From the NCBI GenBank assembly GCA_041562215.1, contig JBFEYJ010000054.1:1-15553 (forward strand): DNA of 15,553 nucleotides, written 5' to 3'. This document shows positions 1-14,713 of this stretch, piece after piece; position 1 is the first letter of the stretch, and each line of letters begins with the position of its first letter. The notes under the pieces were generated by a model. The model had not been told where the DNA came from. It saw only the letters and a list, made by a program, of their open reading frames with translations, and did no database searches. This DNA comes from JBFEYJ01 sp041562215 (lineage in GTDB: Bacteria; Pseudomonadota; Gammaproteobacteria; Thiohalomonadales; Thiohalomonadaceae). A program made the position numbers and the translations under genes.

Positions 1-3816
<3,816 letters not shown>

Positions 3817-3820
<4 letters not shown>

Positions 3821-5655
3821 GGGTGGATGACCCAGAGCACACTCCAGGGTGGGAGGTCATCGTTGCCGACGGGGGGGGCGGTGATCGAGGGACTGGCGTA
3901 GAGCTGTCGACCGGCCTGAATGTTCTCACTCAGGGGAAGTGGCTTATCGCTCACATTGGCAATCAAATGGAGTTCACATCCGTCGCCCAGCCGCCAGTCG
4001 GCCTGTAATCCAGTTACGCCGAATAAAGTGAAGCCTGCCACTGCCCCCTTGCTGCTGATCAGGTGCGGCACGATCTCCCGATGGCGCAGGGAAAGCAACT
4101 GCTGGTAATGCTGTAGCCAGGCCTGATGGCCGGGTTCGAGCAGTTCCTCCCAATTGACTTGACTGGCCTGGAAGGTATTGCTGGCGGCGGGATCGGGAAT
4201 ACGCCTTCGCACCGCAGGATCGGAAAACCGTTCAAAGCGAGCGAACTCCTTACGCCGTCCCTCGGTCACAGCGGCGGCCAGCCCTGGCTCAAAGTCGCAG
4301 AAAAAGAAAAAGGGGCTCAGGCAGTGCCACTCTTCTCCCATGAACAGCAGCGGCGGGGAGGGGGCAAGCAGCAGGATATCCACGGCCATGCGTAGCGCCG
4401 TGGGATCGCACAGGGTAGTCAGCCGTTCACCGAAAGCACGATTGCCGATCTGATCGTGATTTTGCAGCAGTGAGACAAAGGCCTGCAACGGCAAGTGTTT
4501 GCTCGGCTCTCCGCGACGCTCACCGTGGCGGTAGCTGGAGACCTCGCCCTGGTAAGCAAACCCCTCGGTCAGGCAGCGTCCCAGATACCACAGCGGTTTG
4601 TCACTGTAATCACTGTAGTAACCATCGTTCTCGCGGGTCAGCAGTAAGTGGAAGGCGTGGTGGATATCATCGTTCCATTGAGCACTGTAATAGCGTGGTT
4701 CCATATCATCGTCCCGCTTGAGATAACGGGCGAGGTTATTGTCGTTCTCAAGTACCAGGTGGATGTGTCGTAACTCGCCCGGTCCCTCCCTAACCGCTTT
4801 TGCAAGTTCACACAGAATATCGGGCTCGGAATCATCCATAATCGCATGCACTGCATCCAGGCGCAGGCCATCGAGATGGTACTCTTCCAGCCAGTAGAGT
4901 GCGTTGTGAATAAAAAAATCCCGCACCGTGCGGGCGTTGTCTCCATCGAAATTGATCGCCTTTCCCCAAGGGGTGTGATGTCGGTCGGTAAAGAAATCCG
5001 GCGCATAACTATGCAGGTAGTTACCTTCCGGCCCGAAATGGTTGTAGACCACATCGAGAAACACCATCAGGCCGTGATCGTGTGCAGCCTGCACCAACGA
5101 TTTTAGAGCCTCTGGACGGCCGTAACTGCTATCTGGGGCGAAAGGCAGCACCCCGTCGTAGCCCCAATTACGACGACCGGGAAAATCCGCCACCGGCATC
5201 AGTTCAATGGCGGTGACACCCAGTTGTGCCAAGTGGGCCAGTCGTTCTTCCACCCCTTTGAAGGTCCCCGCAGCGCTGAAAGTGCCCACATGCAACTCGT
5301 AGAACACGGCCTCGTGCCAGGGTCGCCCCAACCAGTCGCCGTCCTCCCAGTCGAAGCTGGATGGATCGATGACTTCGCTGTGTGCATGCACGTCCTCAGG
5401 ATTGAAGCGTGAGGCCGGGTCGGGAACGCGAAGGTTATCATCGATGCAATAACGGTAGCGGCTCCCGGCAGTGGCTGAGTGACTGACCAGTTCGAACCAT
5501 CCTCCTTCCTGTTGCACCATTTCATCGAAACCTTCGCCATCGCCCTCTTTCAGACACAGCGCTACCTGTTTTGCCGACGGTGCCCAGAGGCGAAAGCGAA
5601 CGCCGCCGTCGTCGAGCACCTGGGTGCCGAAGGGCATCGGATAACGACGCTTCAT
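3817..5655 (-). CDS. treZ: Malto-oligosyltrehalose trehalohydrolase TreZ
   Basis: 612 residues, a normal length for the family. TreZ cleaves the alpha-1,4 bond next to the terminal trehalose unit made by TreY, releasing free trehalose in the cytosol. The N-terminus (about 1-100) is a CBM48/E-set domain (FGTQVLDDGGVRFRLWAPSA). The GH13_10 barrel follows with NWGYDGVLPFAP, FLDVVYNHFGPEGNY, nucleophile Asp267 in GLRLDAVHAI, acid/base Glu303 in VLENDNN, and Asp401 in QNHDQIGNRAFGERL. The segment FMGEEW then FFFFCDFEPGL is typical of proteobacterial TreZ. The start ATG overlaps the glgX stop (ATGA) and has AGGA seven bases upstream (5663-5666). Its own stop overlaps the malQ-treY start the same way. 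A run of eight C residues (coding strand) lies 18 codons before the stop, but the frame is intact as given. The assignment to TreZ rather than GlgB rests on these motifs and on the TreX/TreY neighbours. Confidence 0.96.
3871..3878. repeat. Homopolymer of eight G (C on the coding strand) near the treZ 3' end
   Basis: Eight consecutive G on the plus strand fall within the Ala-Pro-Pro-Val codons at about residues 593-596 of TreZ. The frame is correct as given. A one-base slip would change the last ~17 residues and separate the treZ stop from the malQ-treY start. Confidence 0.8.
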
Positions 5656-7802
5656 TGATGGTTCCTGGGGTGAATAAGCAGGGCGAAAGAGCGGGACTGC
5701 AAGGGGTAATTGTCACCACCGCTGAAGGTCTCTAACTCCGATGTACTGTCGCGGGAGGTGTCCAGCAAGGGCAACCACGCATCAATGCCGGTAAGTGTAG
5801 GAATGACGAAATGATGGGGGTCGTGATGGGTGTTGAGGAGTAACATAAAATCATCATCTTCCACCGGGTTACCGTGTCTGTCGTGCTCTCTCAACCCACT
5901 GCCGGGAAGCGCAATGCCGAGGCAACCGCAGCTGATGTGCCACTTTTCATCGGTCATTTCACTGCCGTCCTTGCTTAACCAGTAGATATCCTTGAGCTGC
6001 TCATCGCCGAAGAGACGACCGGAGAAAAAACAACGTCGGCGAAAGCCGGGATGATCCCTTCTCAGTATCAGCAGTTCGCGGGTGAACCTGAGCAGCTCCT
6101 TATTCTCCTCATGCAGATGCCAGTCGACCCAACTGATCTTGTTGTCCTGGCAATAGGCATTGTTATTGCCATGTTGGGTACGGCCGATTTCATCGCCTGC
6201 CAGGAGCATGGGCACACCCTGCGAGAGCAGCAGGGAGGCGAGAAAATTGCGCTTTTGCCGCGCACGTAGCGCGAGCACCTCAGGGTCATCTGTAGCGCCC
6301 TCGACACCACAGTTCCAGCTCCGGTTGTGGGACTCACCGTCGCGGTTATCTTCCTTGTTGGCTTCGTTATGTTTTTCGTTGTAGCTGACAAGGTCCTGCA
6401 GGGTGAAGCCATCGTGGGCGGTGATGAAGTTGATGCTGGCATAAGGACGGCGGCCATCGGATTGATAGAGATCACTGGAGCCGGTGAAACGTGAGGCCAG
6501 CTCGCTCAGCACCCCGGCCTCGCCCCGCCAGTAATCGCGGAGGGTATCGCGGTATTTTCCATTCCATTCAGTCCAGCCGGGGGGGAAGTTGCCGACCTGA
6601 TAGCCGCCTTCGCCCAGGTCCCAGGGTTCGGCAATGAGTTTGACCTGTGAGAGCACCGGGTCCTGATGCATGATGTCGAAAAACGCACCAAGGCGTTCCA
6701 CATCGTGCAGTTCACGGGCCAGGGCTGAGGCGAGATCGAAGCGGAAGCCGTCGACGTGCATCTCTGTCACCCAATAACGCAGGCTGTCCATGATCAGTTG
6801 CAACACGCGCGGGTGCATCATGTTGAGGGTATTGCCGGTGCCGGTGTAGTCCTTGTAGTAACGCGGGTTCTCGGGTAACAGGCGGTAATAGGCTGCGTTG
6901 TCGATGCCGCGAAAACAGAGCGTTGGCCCCAGCTGATTACCCTCTGCAGTGTGGTTATAGACCACGTCGAGGATCACCTCTAGCCCTGCCGAATGGAAAG
7001 TCTTGACCATGGTCTTGAACTCATCCGCCAGGCCGGTGGCCGAATAGCGCATCTCTGGGGCGAAAAAACCGATGGTGTTGTAACCCCAGTAATTGCGCAT
7101 GCCGTGCTCGACCAGGCGACGGTCATCGATGAAGGCATGGATCGGCATCAGTTCTATCGCCGTGACGCCCAGATTTTTCAGGTAGTCAATCACCGGTGCG
7201 GTGGCCAATCCGGCGTAAGTGCCGCGCAGTGGCGCCGGTACCTCCGGGTGTTTGTAGGTAAATCCCTTGACATGCAGCTCATAGAGCACGGTATCGTGCC
7301 AGGAGATCCGGGGCGGGCGATCATCACCCCAGGTAAAAGCCGGATCGATGACCTTGCACTTTGGCATCGCTGAGGCATTGTTGCGCCGGTCGAAAGAGAG
7401 ATCGCTCTTTTTGTGGTCGATGCGGTAGCCGAAGTGGGTGTCGTTCCAGCGCAACGGACCGACGATATTCTTGGCGTAAGGGTCAAGCAGCAACTTGTTG
7501 GGATTGAAGCGGTGCCCCTTTTGCGGCTCGTAGGGGCCGTGGACGCGATAACCGTAAATCAGCCCGGGACGCGCATCGGGCAAGTAACAGTGCCACACCA
7601 GGTCGGTCCGCTCCGCCATGTTGATTCGCTCAACCTCGCGCCTTCCGAGGGCATCGAACAGACAGAGTTCGACCCGTTCGGCATTTTCAGAAAAGAGGGC
7701 GAAGTTCACCCCTTGGCCATCCCACGTCGCCCCCAAAGGATAGGGATCGCCCGGCCACACTCTTGCCGGGGAGATGGGGCCGATAATTGTAATACCGGTC
7801 AT
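5652..7802 (-). CDS. glgX: Glycogen debranching enzyme GlgX (TreX-type isoamylase)
   Basis: 716 residues, longer than E. coli GlgX and close to the TreX debranching enzymes found with treY/treZ. It hydrolyses alpha-1,6 branch points, giving linear maltodextrins for TreY, TreZ and MalQ. A CBM48 domain sits at about 15-150 (PYPLGATWDGQGVNFALFSE). The GH13_11 barrel shows YWGYNTIGFFAPE, ILDVVYNHTAEGN, nucleophile Asp356 in VDGFRFDLAS, acid/base Glu392 in LIAEPWDLGEGGY, Asp464 in TAHDGFTLQDLVSYNEKHN, then NRSWNCGVEG and MLLAGDEIGRTQ. It starts 6 nt after glgC. A strong GAGGAG (7812-7817), nine bases before the ATG, lies inside the last codons of glgC. It ends in an ATGA overlap with treZ. Which name fits depends on in vivo role; the position directly ahead of treZ and malQ-treY favours a TreX function, which is inference. 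Confidence 0.95.
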   Translation of the reverse strand: MTGITIIGPISPARVWPGDPYPLGATWDGQGVNFALFSENAERVELCLFDALGRREVERINMAERTDLVWHCYLPDARPGLIYGYRVHGPYEPQKGHRFNPNKLLLDPYAKNIVGPLRWNDTHFGYRIDHKKSDLSFDRRNNASAMPKCKVIDPAFTWGDDRPPRISWHDTVLYELHVKGFTYKHPEVPAPLRGTYAGLATAPVIDYLKNLGVTAIELMPIHAFIDDRRLVEHGMRNYWGYNTIGFFAPEMRYSATGLADEFKTMVKTFHSAGLEVILDVVYNHTAEGNQLGPTLCFRGIDNAAYYRLLPENPRYYKDYTGTGNTLNMMHPRVLQLIMDSLRYWVTEMHVDGFRFDLASALARELHDVERLGAFFDIMHQDPVLSQVKLIAEPWDLGEGGYQVGNFPPGWTEWNGKYRDTLRDYWRGEAGVLSELASRFTGSSDLYQSDGRRPYASINFITAHDGFTLQDLVSYNEKHNEANKEDNRDGESHNRSWNCGVEGATDDPEVLALRARQKRNFLASLLLSQGVPMLLAGDEIGRTQHGNNNAYCQDNKISWVDWHLHEENKELLRFTRELLILRRDHPGFRRRCFFSGRLFGDEQLKDIYWLSKDGSEMTDEKWHISCGCLGIALPGSGLREHDRHGNPVEDDDFMLLLNTHHDPHHFVIPTLTGIDAWLPLLDTSRDSTSELETFSGGDNYPLQSRSFALLIHPRNHQ

Positions 7803-7808
7803 GGCCTG

Positions 7809-9057
7809 TCACTCCTCATAGCCGATTCCCCCGATGCGTGAGCCACGTGGGAAATAACTCACCCGTCCCTGGGGGATGACAACGACACCCGAGGGCGTCA
7901 CATGGTAGTGTTTACGATCCTCATCCAGGTCAAAACCGATGCGTGCATCGGCCTCGATGTGGTTGTGGCGATCGACAATTACCCGGCGCAGGTGGGCACC
8001 GCGACAGATACGAACAAAGTCCATGATGATGCAATCCTCAATCTTCGCTCCCTCTTCGAGCATCACCTCGCGACGGATGATGGAGTTGCGAATGGTCGCG
8101 CCGTTGACCACGGTGGCTGCACCGATCATGGTGTTGGTTATCTCGCCGCTGTTGATTTTGACGACCGGTCCCTGATAGTTACTCGAATAGATGGGCCATT
8201 GCGGGTTAAAAACATTGAAGCGAGGTGGCTCCTCCAGCAGGTCCATGTTCGCCTCGTAGTAAGCATCGATGGTGCCGACATCACGCCAATAGGCGGATTC
8301 TTCGTAGGCCTTGATCCCGGCGATGCGGTTGTCGGCAAAGTTGTAGGCAAAACAACGCCGCGTATTGATCACCCGAGGCAGGGTGTGATGGCCGAAATCG
8401 GTTTCACCCAAGCGGTGGGACTCCTCCAATGCTTCAATCAACACCTCGGCATTGAACAGATAATTGCCCATAGAGGCATAGGCGAGTGTCATATCAGCAG
8501 GCATCGGGGTAGGTGTTGACGGTTTTTCCTGAAAATCGCAGATGCGTGACTCCACATCGACACTGATAATCCCGAAGGATGCGGCCTGATCGAGGGGTAC
8601 GGGCAAGGCGGCGACAGTGACTTCAGCTTCCCTTTCAAGGTGAAAGCGCACCATCTGGCGGATGTCCATGCGGTAGAGATGGTCGGCGCCAAACACAGCG
8701 ATGAGGTCCGGGTGTTGTTCCTCGATGAGATTGCTATTCTGGTACACAGCATCGGCCGTGCCGAGAAACCACTCCTCGCCCTCGAGCATCTGTGGCGGCA
8801 CCACGGTGATGAACTGCTCCGCCTGTATCGGCGAGAGTGTCCAGGCCTTGCGAATATGCTCGATCAGCGACTGCGACTTGTACTGCACCAACACGTATAC
8901 GGAAAAGATCTTGGAATTGATCAGGTTACTTAGCACAAAATCGACGATGCGATAGCGCGCACCGAAGGGAACCGCCGGTTTGGAGCGCTCGGCAGTCAGC
9001 GGTTGCAACCGCTTGCCCTGTCCCCCGGCCATAACAAACGCAAGAATGCGCACGCGA

Positions 9058-9065
<8 letters not shown>
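7809..9065 (-). CDS. glgC: Glucose-1-phosphate adenylyltransferase GlgC
   Basis: 418 residues from ATG 9065. GlgC makes ADP-glucose and pyrophosphate from glucose 1-phosphate and ATP, the donor for glycogen synthase (GlgA) or for maltose-1-phosphate synthesis (GlgM). The nucleotidyltransferase domain begins at once with AFVMAGGQGKRLQPLT and SKPAVPFGARYRIVDF. Further on come WFLGTADAVYQN, VFGADHLYRMD, CDFQEKP, ASMGNYLF and YWRDVGTIDAYYEANMDLL. A C-terminal left-handed beta-helix follows (repeats such as IGAATVVNGATIRNSII and HLRRVIVDRHNHI). A longer frame opens at TTG 9098, but ATG 9065 is preferred because GGAG (9073-9076) lies seven bases before it and family members begin close to the AGG motif. 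It overlaps the end of treS-mak by 8 nt. The residue aligned with E. coli Lys39 (activator site) is Glu26, so allosteric control probably differs from the enteric enzyme. No glgA or glgM is in the window. Confidence 0.95.
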
Positions 9066-12399
<3,334 letters not shown>

Positions 12400-12417
12400 G
12401 GACAATGCCTTTGTCAC

Positions 12418-12584
12418 TAATAGAAGAGCTTTAACTCAGCACGCCGAATCGGCACACATTACCCAAAGGGATTCGACGCCCACTTGTGCCCGGCACAGGT
12501 TCTTTGCAGGAGTCCGCACCCCTGGCGAAAACCCAAATACAGCCCAGTCCATGTATCTCATATCGCAGTAGTGAACGCCCATGC
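12418..12584 (-). other. Intergenic gap between glgE and treS-mak, no clear promoter or terminator
   Basis: This stretch lies between the glgE stop and the treS-mak start region. It contains two short inverted repeats: TGTGC-CCG-GCACA on the plus strand at 12485-12497, and the near-palindrome GCCGAATCGGC at about 12443-12453. Neither is followed by a T-run in the minus direction, so neither looks like an intrinsic terminator. I find no convincing -35/-10 pair. At the treS end, GACAA (15 nt total, 12401-12415) can pair with TTGTC and place the AGG of the ribosome binding site in a five-base loop. A reading frame crossing the gap on the minus strand is an out-of-frame continuation from glgE and has no coding character that I recognise. 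Confidence 0.5.
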
Positions 12585-14579
12585 TTACATGTAATAGTCA
12601 AAATCCTGCTCGGTGCGTACTCGACGACGAAGTCTGAAAATGTGTGCCGGCACCTCATGCGGCACCAACTCCACATAATTGCGCGTGCCGTGCCACAGAT
12701 AGCGGGCATCACTCAACAGATCGTGCATCTGATAGGGGTGGCCGTGTTCAAGACCGAATTCCTCCAGCGGCAACTCTACCCAGCCGCTTTGCGTGTGGTA
12801 GGGATCGAGATTGACCACCACCAGGATGATGTTCTCCAGTTCGTTGCTGGTTTTGGCGTAGCAGATCATCTCGTCGTTATCGATCGGCAGGAAACGCAGG
12901 TTCCAGTCGAATTGCAGTGCCGGGTTGTCCCGGCGAATGTGGTTGATTCGCGCAATGAGGTCCTTAAGGGTGTCCTGGTGCAACAGGTCCCAGCGGCGGA
13001 TCTGGTACTTTTCCGAATTAAGGTACTCCTCACTCCCCGGTTTCATCGGCTCGTTTTCAAACAGTTCGAAGGGGGGACCGTAGATGCCGTAGCTGGCTCC
13101 CAGAGTGGCGGCGAGGATCAGTCGGATCATGAAGGCCGGGCGGCCACCGAACTGCAGATATTCGGTGAGGATGTCCGGGGTATTGGGCCAGAGGCTGGGG
13201 CGCAGGTACTCCCGTCCTTCCCCACGACTCAATTCAGTAAGGTAGCTGGTGATCTCGGGCTTGGTGTTACGCCAGGGAAAATAGTTATAGGACTGGCTGA
13301 AACCAAGCTTGGCCAAATAGTGCAGCACCGCCGGACGGGTGAAGGCCTCGGCCAGGAAGATCGTTTGCGGATGTTCGCGCTTTAGCTCGCCGATCGCCCA
13401 CTCCCAGAAGGGAAAGGCTTTGGTATGTGGATTATCGACGCGGAAAATCGTGACGCCCTGTTCGATCCAGAACTCGAATACCCCCTTGAGCTCCTGCCAC
13501 ATCGCCCACCAATCCTCGCTCTCGAAATCGAAGGGGTAGATGTCTTCGTATTTCTTCGGCGGGTTTTCAGCGTATTGCACCGTGCCGTCACTTCGTCGCC
13601 GAAACCAGGAGGGGTGCTCGCGAACATAGGGGTGATCGGGCGCACATTGAAAGGCGATATCGAGCGCGATTTCGATACCCAGTGCCTGTGCACTGGTGAC
13701 CAATGAGCGAAAATCATCCAGTGTGCCGAGTTCCGGATGGGTGCCCCGGTGACCGCCTTCCTCAGCCCCGATGGCCCATGGGCTTCCGGGATCGTCAGGA
13801 CCGGCGATCAGGGTATTATTTTTACCCTTGCGTTTGATCCGGCCGATAGGGTGTACCGGTGGAAGGTAGAGGACATCGAAACCCATCTCCGCCACATAGG
13901 CGAGGCGTGACTCGCAGTCTCGAAAACTGCCATGCTCAACCGGATCTTCGGCGCAGGAGCGGGGAAAAGCCTCATACCATGCACTGAAGCGGGCGCGAAC
14001 GGGATCCACGATCACCGCCAGTTCATGTCCGTAGACGGTGACGAAGGGACGCTCCGGATAGCGGTCCATCAACGTCGCTTTGGTTTTATCGAGAGCGGCC
14101 TGAAGACGTTGTTCCTGTGGTGCATCGCCGTCCATCGCCAAGGCCCACGTACTCAGAATGATCGCGTCCTCACCATCAGCACGCGCAGCACCTCTCTCGA
14201 CCAGCTCAACACCTTGCCGCAGGGCCAGATCAATGTCAGCGGGGTCAGAACGCCGTGCCAGATCGTGACGCCAGGAGCGGAAGTGATCGACCCATGCAAT
14301 CACGCCATATTCGTAACCTCCCAGGGACTCAACCGTGAAATCTCCCCGCCAACGGTCGTTCCCGAGCGGCTGCATCGCCACCTCCGTCCAGCCCACCTCT
14401 CCCAGGCGCCGGAAGCGCAGGCTACAGCGGACTTGATCGTGACCGTCCGCAAAGGCATCGGCTTCGACAATGATCGTCTCGCCGATAGTGCGTTTGATAG
14501 GGAAGCGCCCACCGTCCACCTCGGGGGTGACCTGCTGCACCACAGCGCGTTGTCTGCCATCGAAGTTCAACTGTTGCAT
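12585..14579 (-). CDS. glgE: Alpha-1,4-glucan:maltose-1-phosphate maltosyltransferase GlgE
   Basis: 664 residues, the usual length. GlgE transfers maltosyl units from maltose 1-phosphate to the non-reducing end of alpha-1,4-glucan, releasing phosphate. The N-terminal region (about 15-200) is the GlgE-specific domain with GGRFPIKRTIGETIIVEAD and YEYGVIAWVDHFRSWRHDL. The GH13_3 barrel has VLYLPPVHPIGRIKRKGKNN, SPWAIGAEEGGH, IALDIAFQCAPDHPYV, YEDIYPFDFE, nucleophile Asp382 in FRVDNPHTKAFPFWEW, acid/base Glu411 in FLAEAFTRP and probably Asp469 in PNTPDILTEYL. The segment GKNN with VHPIG is diagnostic for GlgE over other GH13 enzymes. The start ATG has AAGGAG (14590-14595) ten bases upstream, and that site lies in an inverted repeat discussed separately. 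With treS-mak just downstream and glgB just upstream, the four-step GlgE pathway is complete here. Confidence 0.97.
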   Translation of the reverse strand: MQQLNFDGRQRAVVQQVTPEVDGGRFPIKRTIGETIIVEADAFADGHDQVRCSLRFRRLGEVGWTEVAMQPLGNDRWRGDFTVESLGGYEYGVIAWVDHFRSWRHDLARRSDPADIDLALRQGVELVERGAARADGEDAIILSTWALAMDGDAPQEQRLQAALDKTKATLMDRYPERPFVTVYGHELAVIVDPVRARFSAWYEAFPRSCAEDPVEHGSFRDCESRLAYVAEMGFDVLYLPPVHPIGRIKRKGKNNTLIAGPDDPGSPWAIGAEEGGHRGTHPELGTLDDFRSLVTSAQALGIEIALDIAFQCAPDHPYVREHPSWFRRRSDGTVQYAENPPKKYEDIYPFDFESEDWWAMWQELKGVFEFWIEQGVTIFRVDNPHTKAFPFWEWAIGELKREHPQTIFLAEAFTRPAVLHYLAKLGFSQSYNYFPWRNTKPEITSYLTELSRGEGREYLRPSLWPNTPDILTEYLQFGGRPAFMIRLILAATLGASYGIYGPPFELFENEPMKPGSEEYLNSEKYQIRRWDLLHQDTLKDLIARINHIRRDNPALQFDWNLRFLPIDNDEMICYAKTSNELENIILVVVNLDPYHTQSGWVELPLEEFGLEHGHPYQMHDLLSDARYLWHGTRNYVELVPHEVPAHIFRLRRRVRTEQDFDYYM

Positions 14580-14589
14580 GGTGCGTATG

Positions 14590-14595
14590 CTCCTT
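14590..14595 (-). promoter_or_regulatory. Shine-Dalgarno site of glgE, inside an inverted repeat
   Basis: AAGGAG ten bases upstream of ATG 14579. It is the only good ribosome site before the GlgE start. It is fully covered by the nine-base complement located at 14627-14635. Confidence 0.75.
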
Positions 14596-14616
14596 CCCGG
14601 TATGCCGACCGGTGAG

Positions 14617-14673
14617 CTATTTATCCGGAAGGAGCCCGGTCCCGTGGTCGACGATGCCGAACAGGAGGAACAT
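14617..14673 (-). other. Possible 18-codon leader reading frame before glgE (speculative)
   Basis: ATG at 14673 to TAG at 14619-14617 encodes 18 residues, beginning MFLLFGIVDHG and ending LLPDK. GAGG lies only three bases before the ATG (spacing CGA), which is poor, while AAGGAG is about 17 bases upstream. The same frame stays open upstream into the antisense-free glgB region in another frame, so it may be only a chance open frame. It is listed because its codons for Gly-Leu-Leu-Pro cover the anti-Shine-Dalgarno segment at 14627-14635, so a ribosome translating it would keep the glgE ribosome site open. I do not recognise the peptide. Confidence 0.12.
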
Positions 14674-14713
14674 TCGCCTCGATGACTCAGCTCCTTCTCT
14701 GAGGCATGGTGGA

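Larger units (their letters stand above)
14580..14713 (-). promoter_or_regulatory. glgB-glgE intergenic leader with complementary SD/anti-SD segments
   Basis: Three related segments lie in this region on the minus strand. Segment 1 is GAAGGAGC at 14697-14690, segment 2 is GCTCCTTCC at 14635-14627, and segment 3 is GGAAGGAGC at 14597-14589, which contains the glgE Shine-Dalgarno. Segment 2 can pair with segment 3 over nine perfect base pairs (plus two more past a bulged G at 14598), hiding the ribosome site. It can instead pair with segment 1 over eight base pairs plus a G-U wobble, freeing it. A small hairpin CCGGT-CGGCAT-ACCGG (14612-14597) sits directly against segment 3, and CTCAG/CTGAG (14703-14686) places segment 1 mostly in its loop. 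An ATAAATA at 14624-14618 resembles a -10 box but has no good -35. There is no T-run after any stem, so no intrinsic terminator. The pairings are visible; the regulatory role is inference. Confidence 0.4.

Noticed and set aside
7902..8519. 205-codon open frame on the plus strand
   Set aside because: Antisense shadow of glgC, overlapping the conserved nucleotidyltransferase and beta-helix regions.
12485..12497. Inverted repeat TGTGC-CCG-GCACA as a terminator of glgE
   Set aside because: The stem is only five base pairs and no T-run follows on the minus strand.
12486..13385. 299-codon open frame on the plus strand
   Set aside because: Antisense to glgE and the following gap. GC-rich coding sequence often leaves such frames open on the opposite strand, and no domain or ribosome site was recognised.
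13932..14615. 227-codon open frame on the plus strand
   Set aside because: Antisense to the N-terminal half of glgE. No recognisable domain, and the glgE frame is fully convincing.
14618..14624. ATAAATA as a -10 box of a glgE promoter
   Set aside because: No recognisable -35 element at suitable spacing, so not reported as a promoter.
14686..14703. Inverted repeat just after the glgB stop as a terminator
   Set aside because: Five-base stem with an eight-base loop and no T-run downstream, so more likely part of the leader structure or chance.
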